Assembly: GCA_052035955.1 (NCBI GenBank)
Contig: JBPOHD010000013.1
Span: 1-64,000, forward strand
Reading direction: 5' to 3'
Source of the DNA: JAEUNJ01 sp052035955
Lineage (GTDB): Bacteria; Pseudomonadota; Gammaproteobacteria; Burkholderiales; Rhodocyclaceae
DNA length: 64,000 bases
The notes beneath the pieces are model-generated. The model did no database searches and was not told the origin of the DNA. It was given only the letters and a program-made list of their open reading frames with translations. Below are positions 8,744 to 17,666 of this stretch, in pieces. A program made the translations under genes and the position numbers. Each line of letters starts with the position of its first letter. Positions within the stretch are counted from its first letter, which is position 1.

Positions 8744-8968
8744 TCACACGCCCGCCCGGGCGATGGCCATGGCCTCGCGCAGGACGGAGATGTCGCCGAT
8801 GTGGTTGGACAGCAGCAGGATCAGTTTCGCATTGACCTGGGCGCTCTGGGCGTCCGTCAGGTCCCGGTGGGTGTCGATGAGGAGTTCGTAGAAGTCGTCC
8901 CCGGGGGAGAAGTCGCGGAAATAGCGCTTGCCGGGCTCGAAGAAGTTGGGCGTCAGGGTGAGGGACAT
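8744..8968 (-). CDS. DUF2783 protein
   Basis: A 74-residue acidic helical protein with the DUF2783 pattern: DDFYELLIDTHRDLTDAQSAQVNAKLILLLSNHIGDISVLREAMAIAR. Small proteins of this type are, to my knowledge, usually encoded beside FAD-dependent aromatic monooxygenases, as here (10 bp gap to the upstream monooxygenase). Whether it is a subunit, chaperone or regulator is not known. Confidence 0.82.
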   Translation of the reverse strand: MSLTLTPNFFEPGKRYFRDFSPGDDFYELLIDTHRDLTDAQSAQVNAKLILLLSNHIGDISVLREAMAIARAGV

Positions 8969-8978
8969 GGGGGCTCCT

Positions 8979-10646
8979 TCAGGCGTTGCAGGTGGCGCGG
9001 GCGACGGCGGCCTTCACCTGCGCCGGATCGAGGGCGCGCCAGCGGGCGGCCACGTGCTGGTCGGGCCGGATCAGGTAGACGGTGCCCGGCTTCGCATCGT
9101 AGCGCTTGGCGGCGACGCCCCTCGGGTCCTCGAGGGCCGGGATGCCGCCGGAAACCGTGCCGGGCTTTGCCGACACGACCAGGGGCTGCACGACCACGGG
9201 GCCGAAGGAGAGGTCGCCCAGGGCGGCGACGGTGGCCTGGTCCACGGTCGCCGGGTCCTCGGCGAAGTAGAGGGCGTGGAACTCGTTGCCCACCTTGTCC
9301 AGGAGCCAGCCGTCCTCGCCGTTGTCGATCACCGGGGCGTCGTCCAGCGGGGCGCCGGGCACCATGTCGCCGGCGAAGGCGTCGGTGTCCGGGGTGTTGA
9401 GGACGGAGCCGGTGAGGAAGGCGGGCACCGAGAGGCGGCCGGAATTGACCAGCTTGCGGGCGAAGGCGTGGTCCTGGGCCAGGGCCAGGACGGCGTTGCG
9501 GAAGGTCAGGCTGGCCGGGCTCTTGGGGGTGATGAAGTCCGTCGAGCGCGTCGAGTTCATGATGTTCTCGTCGGCGGCGTAGGTGCGCTCGTCGGAATAG
9601 GTGTCGAGCAGGCTTTCCGGCGCCTTGCCGTCCATGACCAGCTTCAGCTTCCAGGCCAGGTTGTCGGTGTCCTGGTAGCCGGAATTGGCGCCCCGGGCGC
9701 CGAAGGGCGAGACCTGGTGGGCGGCGTCGCCGACGAAGAGCACCCGGCCGTGGCGGAAGCGGCCCATGCGGCGGCACTGGAAGGTGTAGACGCTGACCCA
9801 CTCCAGCTCGAACTCCCGCTCGTCGCCGAGCATGGCCCTGATGCGCGGGATCACCTTCTCGGGCTTCTTCTCCTCCTCCGGGTCCGTCTGCCAGCCGAGC
9901 TGGAAGTCGATGCGCCAGACGTTGTCGGCCTGCTTGTGGAGCAGCACGGACTGGCCGGGATGGAAGGGGGGATCGAACCAGAACCAACGCTCGGCCGGGA
10001 AGTCCGCCTTCATGACCACGTCGGCGATCAGGAAGCGGTCCATGAAGATCTTGCCCTCGATCTCCAGGCCCAGCATGTGGCGGATGGGGCTGCGGGCGCC
10101 GTCGGCGACGATCAGCCAGTCGGCCTCGATGGTGTAGAAGCCGTCGGGCGTCTCGACCTTCAGGGAGGCGTGGTCGGCGTGGCGGGTCACCGACACCACC
10201 TTGTTCTTCCAGCGCAGTTCGACGCCGGCCCGGCGGGCCCGGTCGACCTCGTATTCCTCCAGGTAGTACTGCTGCAGGTTCACCATGCCGGGCCGCTTGT
10301 GGTCGGGCTCGGGGACCAGGTTGAAGCTGTAGACCTCCTGGCTGCGGAAGAAGGTGCGGCCGACGTTCCAGGAGACGCCCTTGTCGCAGACCGGGTCGCC
10401 GCAGCCGATGCGGTCGAGGATCTCCAGGGCCCGCTTGGCGTAGCAGACGCCGCGGGAGCCGACGGACACGGTGTCGTCGTCGTCGAGCACCAGGACGGGC
10501 ATTTCCTTCAGCCGGCACTCGATGGCGGCGGCCAGGCCGACGGGGCCGGCGCCGACGACGATCACCGGCACGCGGCGGACCTTCTCGGCGCCCAGCTCGG
10601 GCGGCTTCACATACTCGAACTTCGGGTACTGGTAGGTTTGCAGCAC
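8979..10646 (-). CDS. FAD-dependent aromatic monooxygenase (PheA/MhpA-like class A)
   Basis: A 555-residue flavoprotein of the class A hydroxylase family. The FAD ADP-binding loop GAGPVG is at residues 32-37. The DG motif appears as WLIVADGARSPIRHML. The GD motif that contacts the ribityl chain is FVGDAAHQVSPFGARGANSG, and it is followed by DTDNLAWKL. These enzymes hydroxylate phenolic or aromatic acid rings using NAD(P)H and O2. The length and C-terminal thioredoxin-like extension fit MhpA-type enzymes. The natural substrate is not evident. It lies 37 bp downstream of the MBL gene. Confidence 0.9.
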   Translation of the reverse strand: MLQTYQYPKFEYVKPPELGAEKVRRVPVIVVGAGPVGLAAAIECRLKEMPVLVLDDDDTVSVGSRGVCYAKRALEILDRIGCGDPVCDKGVSWNVGRTFFRSQEVYSFNLVPEPDHKRPGMVNLQQYYLEEYEVDRARRAGVELRWKNKVVSVTRHADHASLKVETPDGFYTIEADWLIVADGARSPIRHMLGLEIEGKIFMDRFLIADVVMKADFPAERWFWFDPPFHPGQSVLLHKQADNVWRIDFQLGWQTDPEEEKKPEKVIPRIRAMLGDEREFELEWVSVYTFQCRRMGRFRHGRVLFVGDAAHQVSPFGARGANSGYQDTDNLAWKLKLVMDGKAPESLLDTYSDERTYAADENIMNSTRSTDFITPKSPASLTFRNAVLALAQDHAFARKLVNSGRLSVPAFLTGSVLNTPDTDAFAGDMVPGAPLDDAPVIDNGEDGWLLDKVGNEFHALYFAEDPATVDQATVAALGDLSFGPVVVQPLVVSAKPGTVSGGIPALEDPRGVAAKRYDAKPGTVYLIRPDQHVAARWRALDPAQVKAAVARATCNA

Positions 10647-10683
10647 GGGGCGCTCCTCCTCCGTTGGTGGGTTTGCGGCAGCG

Positions 10684-11646
10684 TCACCCTTGCAGCGCGT
10701 GCCACATCTGCTGGTCCCGCTCCGCCGTCCAGATGCGCGGGTCGCGGATGCCGGAAGCCTCGTCGAAGGCGCGGGTGACGTCGAAGGGCAGGCAATGCTC
10801 GTAGATGAACACCTGTCCGAATGCCGGGTCCATCAGCTTGCGGGTGTGGGCCATGGCCGCCTTCAGGTCCATGCCGGCGGCCACCGCCTCCTTGGCACCG
10901 GTGTAGAGGGCGGTGACGAAGTCGGTGGTGTAGGCCAGGCCGCGCCGGACGTCGGCGGGATTCATGAGGGCCGGACCGCGGCCGGGGACCAGCTTCTCGG
11001 CGCCCAGGGCGGCCACGTTGGCCAGCGTCTGGGGCCAGTCGGCCAGGTAGGCGTCGCCGGTGTAGCAGGCGGCGTCGAACTCCACCAGGTCGCCGGAGAA
11101 GAGGATCTTCTGCTGCGGCAGCCAGACGACGGTGTCGCCCTTGGTGTGGCCGCGGCCCAGCTGCATGATCTTCACCTCCAGCTTGCCCATCCGGAGGGTC
11201 ATCTCGCCCTGGAAGGTGAGGGTCGGCCAGGTCAGCCCGGGCACGCTCTCGACGGCGTCGAACAGGCGCGGGAAGCGGCCGATCTCCGAGTCCATGTCCT
11301 GCTGGCCGCGCTCGACGATCAGGTCGTAGGTGTCGCGGCTGGCGATCACCTGCTGCAGCCCGGCGTTGCGGTAGCCGGAGGCGCCCAGCACGCGCACGGC
11401 GTGGTAGTGGGTCAGCACCACGTACTTGATCGGCAGGTCGGTGACCTCACGGACGCGGCGGATCACGTCCTGGGCCATGACGGGGGTGGCGGTGGCGTCG
11501 ATGATCATGACGCCGTCGTCGCCGATGACGATGCCGGTGTTCGGGTCGCCTTCCGCCGTATAGGCGTAGGCGTTGTCCGACAGCTTGTCGAAGCTGACCT
11601 TCTTGGCCTCCAGGTCGGCCTGGGAGGCGAATTTCTTCTCGCTCAT
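10684..11646 (-). CDS. MBL-fold hydrolase-like protein with incomplete metal site
   Basis: A 320-residue metallo-beta-lactamase-fold protein and the first gene of the operon. The usual HxHxDH motif is replaced by HYHAVR (residues 80-85), keeping two His but losing the Asp and His of the second metal site. A later GHTKGD and SGDLVEFD look normal, while the final His region reads GRGPAL. It may bind one metal or none. The fold and context suggest hydrolysis of a thioester, lactone or ring-cleavage product, but the lost ligands make this uncertain. The same variant may be normal for its subfamily. Confidence 0.82.
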   Translation of the reverse strand: MSEKKFASQADLEAKKVSFDKLSDNAYAYTAEGDPNTGIVIGDDGVMIIDATATPVMAQDVIRRVREVTDLPIKYVVLTHYHAVRVLGASGYRNAGLQQVIASRDTYDLIVERGQQDMDSEIGRFPRLFDAVESVPGLTWPTLTFQGEMTLRMGKLEVKIMQLGRGHTKGDTVVWLPQQKILFSGDLVEFDAACYTGDAYLADWPQTLANVAALGAEKLVPGRGPALMNPADVRRGLAYTTDFVTALYTGAKEAVAAGMDLKAAMAHTRKLMDPAFGQVFIYEHCLPFDVTRAFDEASGIRDPRIWTAERDQQMWHALQG

Positions 11647-11727
11647 GGCGCATCCTCTCTCGGGGTGGCCGGCGGCCGGTGGCCCGGGCGCCGGAGAGTG
11701 CGTGGAAAATTACGTTTTGGTGAATCC

Positions 11728-11753
11728 GTTTCTCGAATCGTAATTCCAGAAAC
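11728..11753. promoter_or_regulatory. 26-bp palindromic operator for the MBL-to-FAH operon
   Basis: Read on the minus strand, the site is GTTTCT-N-GAAT-N4-ATTC-N-AGAAAC: two 11-base arms, matching at 10 positions each, around a 4-base centre. It covers the -10 hexamer of the operon promoter, so a bound dimer would block transcription. The size and symmetry fit a MarR or TetR repressor. No such regulator gene is in the window. Confidence 0.75.
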
Positions 11754-11765
11754 TTGACTTGTCAA
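11737..11765 (-). promoter_or_regulatory. Sigma-70 promoter of the aromatic-type operon
   Basis: On the minus strand TTGACA (11765-11760) is followed after 17 bp by TACGAT (11742-11737). The -35 is a full consensus match and the -10 matches at 4 of 6 bases. It lies about 90 bp upstream of the MBL start and points into that operon. Confidence 0.75.
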
Positions 11766-11778
11766 TAGTTCACGCCCC

Positions 11779-12525
11779 CTAGGCCGGGTTATCCACCTCC
11801 ACGTAGAGGCATTCGAGCCCGTGGGCCTCGGCCAAGTGGGCGCCGAGGGCCTGGACGCCGTAGCGCTCGGTGGCATGGTGGCCGGCGGCGATGAAGGGGA
11901 CGCCGCTCTCGCGGGCCAGGTGCACCGTCTGCTCGGAGATCTCGCCGGAAACGTAGCAGTCGACGCCGGCGGCGATGGCGGCCTCGAAATAGCCCTGGGC
12001 GCCGCCGCTGCACCAGGCCAGGCGCCGTACCGGCCGGTCACCGTCGCCGACCAGCAGCACGGCGCGGCCGAGGACGGTCTCCATGCGGCGGGCCATGTCC
12101 TCGGCGGTCACCGACTCCCCGGGGGCCCCGAGGAAGCCGACCTCCTGGTCACCGAAGCGGCCGTCGACCCGCCATCCGAGGTGACGGGCCATCTGGGCGT
12201 TGTTGCCCAGCTCGGCATGGGCGTCGAGGGGCAGGTGGTAGGCGTAGAGGTTGAGGTCGTGGCCGAGGGCGGTGGCCAGCCGGCGGCGCCGGATGCCGGT
12301 GACGCGGCCGTCCTCGGAGCGCCAGAACCAGCCGTGGTGCACGAGTATGGCATCGGCATCACGGGCGACGGCGGCGTCGAGCAGGGCCTGGCTGGCGGTG
12401 ACGCCGCAGACGAGGCGGCGGACCTCGGCGCGTCCTTCCACTTGCAGGCCGTTTGGGCAATAATCCTTGAAACGCGGCGCCTCGAGCAGGGAGTCGAGGT
12501 AGTCGCGCAATTCTTCCCTTTGCAT
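11779..12525 (-). CDS. Nif3-like dinuclear metal-centre protein
   Basis: The ATG at 12525 is selected because GGAGG sits five bases upstream; the product has 248 residues. It is a Nif3/YbgI family protein, with the metal-binding segments ILVHHGWFW, LYAYHLPLDAH and FIAAGHHATERYG. Known relatives form hexameric rings with two metal ions per subunit; the cellular role is debated. It is divergent from the DegS-like protease gene, with which it is often neighbouring in betaproteobacteria. Confidence 0.92.
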   Translation of the reverse strand: MQREELRDYLDSLLEAPRFKDYCPNGLQVEGRAEVRRLVCGVTASQALLDAAVARDADAILVHHGWFWRSEDGRVTGIRRRRLATALGHDLNLYAYHLPLDAHAELGNNAQMARHLGWRVDGRFGDQEVGFLGAPGESVTAEDMARRMETVLGRAVLLVGDGDRPVRRLAWCSGGAQGYFEAAIAAGVDCYVSGEISEQTVHLARESGVPFIAAGHHATERYGVQALGAHLAEAHGLECLYVEVDNPA

Positions 12526-12587
12526 AGGTTCCTCCGGATTCGGCACAGGGCGACGGTCCGAGGGTCCGGGCGCCGCCTTCCCAGATT

Positions 12588-13745
<1,158 letters not shown>

Positions 13746-13761
13746 CCCCCTCCCTTGGCCT

Positions 13762-13792
13762 GCGCCCCGGCTCTTGAGAAAGCCGGGGGCGC
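13762..13792 (+). terminator. Hairpin after the DegS-like gene
   Basis: GCGCCCCGGCT (13762-13772) pairs with AGCCGGGGGCGC (13781-13792) with one bulged G, around an 8-base loop. It begins 16 bp after the protease stop. There is no run of T, so termination by the hairpin alone is not assured. Confidence 0.5.
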
Positions 13793-13892
13793 CCATACAT
13801 GCCGTAACAAATTTCCCGATCGATGACGGGAACCCTCCCCAAACGGCGCGGGTCGCAGTCACATCGACGACAAAGTTGAAGGATCAGCCGAA

Positions 13893-14078
13893 ATGAAGAC
13901 CTGGCAGCCCACCCTCGTGGAAGTCCTGAAGCCCCAAGCCTTTGCGCCCCATCCACGCCGGGCGGCGGTGACGCGGACCATCCGCCAGCCCGAGATCGAC
14001 GAACTCGAGCGCCTGGAAGCCCTGACCAAGACGGGACACTCGGCCAACGCCGCGGCCTCGGCCACGGCGACGGCGTAA
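13893..14078 (+). CDS. Small unknown protein, 61 residues
   Basis: A short ORF starting MKTWQPTLVEVLKPQAFAPHPRRAAVTRTIRQPEIDELERLEALTKTG and ending in an Ala/Thr run. AAGGA lies about 14 bases ahead of the ATG, slightly far for a ribosome site. Basic first half, acidic helix, low-complexity end. No family recognised. It is isolated between the protease and the KASIII-like gene, so it could be a real small gene or chance. Confidence 0.4.
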   Translation: MKTWQPTLVEVLKPQAFAPHPRRAAVTRTIRQPEIDELERLEALTKTGHSANAAASATATA

Positions 14079-14090
14079 GGCGCCCTCCCC

Positions 14091-14113
14091 GGTTCCCCGG
14101 CGGCGGGGAAACC
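14091..14113. terminator. Hairpin between the small ORF and the KASIII-like gene
   Basis: GGTTCCCCG (14091-14099) can pair with CGGGGAAACC (14104-14113), with one unpaired A. It sits where transcription from both sides converges. No T tract is present. Confidence 0.4.
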
Positions 14114-14134
14114 CGTCCGCGGCCTGCGGCGCGC

Positions 14135-15196
14135 CTAGGCCGGCCCCCAGCGCACCGCCACTGCCCCCCAGACATAGCCGATCCCGGCCGCGATGGCGAC
14201 CATCAGGTCGCCGTCCCTGAGGCGGCCGCGGGACAGGCCTTCGTGCAGGGAGATCATGAAATCCACCTGCCCGGCGTGGCCGTAATCCTCCAGATAGACC
14301 GACTGCTCGGCTGTCAGGCCGAGGAGCTTCAGCAGGTCCAGGTGCATCGACCTCTTGAAGTGCAGGACGTTGAGGAAGTCGATGTCGGCCCGGGTGGCGC
14401 CGCCGCTCTTCTCCAGGGCCCGGTCGATGCAGGCCAGCCAGTTGGGCATGGAAACCTCGTTCAACCGGGCCTTCATGTGCTCCGGGTCGAAGACCCGCAG
14501 GCTCAGGTTGCCGCGGGCCCGCTGGGCCGCCAGTTCCGCCTCGGGAAACTTCTCGATCGGATGCTCGGTGCCGCCATACCAGACCCCCACGTCCCGGGCC
14601 AGGGAGCCGTCGGTGATGACGTGGGAGCCGAGGACGGCATTGCGCCCCAGTCGCCGCTTTAGGATCAGGGCGCCGGCCGCGGCGGCCAGGTCGAACATGA
14701 AGGAGACGGCGGAATCCCGGTAGTCGATCAGGTCGCCGTTGCGGTAGCCGCCGACGATCATGACGGTGGAAATGTCCGGGTCGCCGAGCATCATGTCCTT
14801 GGCGATCTTGATGGCGGCGACGGTGGTGTTGCAGCGCTGCTGGATGTCGATGCCCCAGGCCCGGTGGGCGCCGATCCGCTCCTGGATGTAGATGGCGGAG
14901 GTAGTGAGGGGGAACTCCTTCCACTCCTCGCCCATGCAGAGGATCAGGTCGATCTCCATGGGATCGAGGCCGGTCCGGGCGAGGGCGTCGAGGGCGGCCT
15001 TGGCGCCCATCTCCTGGGTGCCGTCCTCGGGACCGGGGACGGACTTGCCGTTGATGCCGAGCTTCTCCCGCACGGCCTCCTCGCTCCAGCGGCCTTCGGT
15101 GGCGGCGGAGATGTCGGCGGCGGTCATGCGCCGCGAGGGGAAATACAGGCCGTAGCCGAGGATGCCGACGTCGGTGGTTTCTTGGATTGCGTTCAT
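14135..15196 (-). CDS. KASIII-like (FabH/thiolase superfamily) acyl-condensing enzyme
   Basis: A 353-residue thiolase-fold enzyme of the 3-oxoacyl-ACP synthase III type. The nucleophile is Cys122 (IQQRCNTTVAA), and the His of the active site is in NVLHFKRS. The usual Asn motif (YGNTSAAS) is replaced by YGHAGQVD, so the third catalytic residue differs. It may condense or cleave acyl-CoA/ACP thioesters. As the last gene of an operon with an importer, a CoA ligase and hydratases, it more likely serves degradation or a dedicated CoA pathway than general fatty acid synthesis (inference). Confidence 0.82.
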   Translation of the reverse strand: MNAIQETTDVGILGYGLYFPSRRMTAADISAATEGRWSEEAVREKLGINGKSVPGPEDGTQEMGAKAALDALARTGLDPMEIDLILCMGEEWKEFPLTTSAIYIQERIGAHRAWGIDIQQRCNTTVAAIKIAKDMMLGDPDISTVMIVGGYRNGDLIDYRDSAVSFMFDLAAAAGALILKRRLGRNAVLGSHVITDGSLARDVGVWYGGTEHPIEKFPEAELAAQRARGNLSLRVFDPEHMKARLNEVSMPNWLACIDRALEKSGGATRADIDFLNVLHFKRSMHLDLLKLLGLTAEQSVYLEDYGHAGQVDFMISLHEGLSRGRLRDGDLMVAIAAGIGYVWGAVAVRWGPA

Positions 15197-15246
15197 GCCG
15201 GATTGCCTGGGTTGCTCCGCCGGGACTGCGGCGGCAGGGTGGAAAG

Positions 15247-16128
15247 TCAGTCCTTGGGCCCCTTGTCTTCGAGGTTGCGGACGAGGACCAGGGCCTCGCC
15301 GGCGCAGACGACCCGGTCCTCGCCGGCCACCACCCGGGTATCCAGGTTGACCAGTTCCTTGTCGCCCCGCAGGCGGGTGATGGTGACGCTGGCGGTCAGG
15401 GTCTCGCCGGGATAGGCGGGGCCGGGGTAACGGAGGACCTGCTTCATCCAGCCGGTGCCGCGGCCCGGCAGGCGTGTGCCGAGCAGGTCGGAGAACATGC
15501 CGGCCAGCAGCGGCGGCGGCACGAGGCGCCCGGTGTAGCCGCGGGCGCGGGCCTCGGCATCGTCCCGGTAGATGGGGTTGCGGTCGCCGGTGAGGTCGCC
15601 GTATTCATCGAGGTCGGCCAGGGTGAACGCGCGCTGGCTGGAGGCCGCCATGCCGGGGCGCAGGCCGTACAACTCGGCATCCCCCGGTTCCTCGGCGGGC
15701 GCCCCGGCCGGCACCGCGGGCGCGGACCGGCCGGCGGGAACGACGCGGCAGCGCCCGGTGGCCGTGACCAGCGCCTCGCCCGAGGGACCGGGCTTGGTGA
15801 TGACGGTGGCAATGTCGAGCACGCCGTCCGTTTCGCCTTCCACGGCCAGGCCGACGGTGATGACCTCCCGGGCGTAGGTGGCGTTGGGGAACATCAGGCT
15901 CTGCTCGAGCTGCACCGCGCCCGGCCCGGGGATGAGCTCGGCCAGGCCCTTGCAGATGCAGCTGTAGAGCATCATGCCGTGGGCGACGGTGGCGCCGAAA
16001 TGGCTCTTCGCGGCGAAGGCCGGATCGCAGTGGATCGGGTTGTCGTCGCGGGACAGCCGGGCGAAGCGGTTGAAGTCCTCCTGCAGCAGCATGCGACGAT
16101 AGGCCGCGGCCTCTCCGATGCGCATCAT
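15247..16128 (-). CDS. Double-hotdog MaoC-like dehydratase / acyl-CoA hydratase
   Basis: The start is the ATG at 16128, which overlaps the ligase stop (ATGA); 293 residues. Two hotdog modules are visible. The first has the hydratase signature NRFARLSRDDNPIHCDPAFAAKSHFGATVAHGMM. The second has LADLDEYGDLTGDRNPIYRDDAEARARGYTGRLVPPPLLAG, which keeps the Asp but lacks the paired His-Gly-Met. One active module and one structural module is the usual plan of eukaryotic-type hydratase 2. It would hydrate an enoyl-CoA or dehydrate a hydroxyacyl-CoA. Confidence 0.83.
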   Translation of the reverse strand: MMRIGEAAAYRRMLLQEDFNRFARLSRDDNPIHCDPAFAAKSHFGATVAHGMMLYSCICKGLAELIPGPGAVQLEQSLMFPNATYAREVITVGLAVEGETDGVLDIATVITKPGPSGEALVTATGRCRVVPAGRSAPAVPAGAPAEEPGDAELYGLRPGMAASSQRAFTLADLDEYGDLTGDRNPIYRDDAEARARGYTGRLVPPPLLAGMFSDLLGTRLPGRGTGWMKQVLRYPGPAYPGETLTASVTITRLRGDKELVNLDTRVVAGEDRVVCAGEALVLVRNLEDKGPKD

Positions 16129-17651
16129 GACGTGCTCCCGTACTGTTGCCGCAAGGTGGGCTTGTCCATCTTGCCGGCGGCGTTGCGCGGCACGGCGGGC
16201 ACGAAGACCACGTACTTCGGGGCCTTGAAGCGGGCCAGCCTGGCCTGGCAGTGGGCGACGATCTGCTCCGCCGTCACCTGGGCGCCCGGCTTCAAGGCGA
16301 CGATGGCCTTGCCCACCTCCCCCCACTTGTCGTCATGGACGCCGATGACGGCGGCCTCGGCGACGCCCTCCATCTGGAAGATGACGTTCTCCACCTCGGC
16401 CGGATAGACGTTCTCGCCGCCGGAGATGTACATGTCCTTGGAACGGTCGACGATGTAGAAGTCGCCGTCTTCGTCCACGTAGGCGATGTCGCCGGTGCAC
16501 AGCCAGCCGTCCTGGAAAGCCTTGGCCGTGGCTTCGGGCTTGTTCCAGTAGCCCGGGGTGATGCCGGGGCCGCGCAGCAGCATCTCGCCGCGCTCGTTGG
16601 GTCCGACGGACTTGCGGGTCTGCACGTCCACCACCTTCCCCTCGACGTACATGACGGGCTTGCCGACGGTGCCGACCTTCTTGCGGGCGGTGGCGTCGTC
16701 GGTCAGGAAGACGGTGGGACCGGTCTCGGTCATGCCGAAGCCGAAGCAGATGGTGACCCCCTTGGCCAGGTACTGCTCGAGGAGGCTCTTGGGCACGGGG
16801 GCGCCACCGGCGGCCCAGCTGCGCACGCGGGAGAAATCGGCGGCGGCGAAGCGGGGATGCTGGCTCAGGAAGAGGTAGATCGCCGGCACGCCGAAGAAGA
16901 CGGTGGCCTCCGTCTCGAGCAGGTTCATGGTCTGCTCGACATCGAACTGGCGCATGATCAGCGTCGTGCCGCCGAGCATGAGCATGGGGTTCATGTACAG
17001 GTTGAGGCCGCCGGTGTGGAAGTAGGGCAATACCGACAGCATGACGTCGCGGCGCGTCAGTTCGGCGTGCACGATGTTGTTGACGGCATTGACATGGGCC
17101 ATGCCCCAGGTCTGCAGGACGCCCTTGGGCTTGCCGGTGGTCCCGGCCGTGTAAAGCATGTACCAGACCTCGTCCTCGCGCCGCCAGGGCATCTCGATGG
17201 TGGCGCCGGACATCCCGGCCAGGGCGGCCTCGTAGCCGGCGACGCCCTCCCGCGGCGCGCCGGTCACCATGCGGCGGGTCAGGCTGAAGGCCTCGGACAG
17301 GGCATTGCCGGCGGCGTCGAATTCCTCCCCCCAGACCAGGGCGGACGGCTTCGAGTCGTCGAGGACGCCCTTCAATTCCTCGACGGCCAGGCGCCAGTTC
17401 AGGCAGATCATCACGGCGCCGAGCTTGGCGCAGCCGTAAAGCATTTCGACGTAGTCGGTGGAGCTGTGGGCGAGGACGGCAACGCGGTCGCCGGCCTGGA
17501 TCTTCCAGTGTTCGCGCATGAACCCGGCGAAGCGGGAGGCCCGCTCGTTGAGGGCGGCGTAGCTGACGCGGCGCCCGGTGAAGAGATCCACCAGCGCCGT
17601 CTTGTCGGGGAATTGGCGCGCGTTCTTGACCAGCCAGTCGGGAATCAGCAT
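16125..17651 (-). CDS. AMP-forming acyl-CoA synthetase
   Basis: A 508-residue ANL-family ligase. The phosphate loop is YTAGTTGKPKGV, the A5 motif GFGMTETGPT, the A7/A8 region WLCTGDIAYVDEDGDFYIVDRSKDMYISGGENVYPAEVE, and the catalytic Lys is in NAAGKMDKP near the C-terminus. It activates a carboxylic acid with ATP and CoA. Size and motifs fit medium-chain, aromatic or cyclic acid ligases; the substrate cannot be read from sequence. The gene sits between the enoyl-CoA hydratase and MaoC genes. Confidence 0.92.
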   Translation of the reverse strand: MLIPDWLVKNARQFPDKTALVDLFTGRRVSYAALNERASRFAGFMREHWKIQAGDRVAVLAHSSTDYVEMLYGCAKLGAVMICLNWRLAVEELKGVLDDSKPSALVWGEEFDAAGNALSEAFSLTRRMVTGAPREGVAGYEAALAGMSGATIEMPWRREDEVWYMLYTAGTTGKPKGVLQTWGMAHVNAVNNIVHAELTRRDVMLSVLPYFHTGGLNLYMNPMLMLGGTTLIMRQFDVEQTMNLLETEATVFFGVPAIYLFLSQHPRFAAADFSRVRSWAAGGAPVPKSLLEQYLAKGVTICFGFGMTETGPTVFLTDDATARKKVGTVGKPVMYVEGKVVDVQTRKSVGPNERGEMLLRGPGITPGYWNKPEATAKAFQDGWLCTGDIAYVDEDGDFYIVDRSKDMYISGGENVYPAEVENVIFQMEGVAEAAVIGVHDDKWGEVGKAIVALKPGAQVTAEQIVAHCQARLARFKAPKYVVFVPAVPRNAAGKMDKPTLRQQYGSTS

Positions 17652-17666
17652 TTTCCTTTCCTCCTT

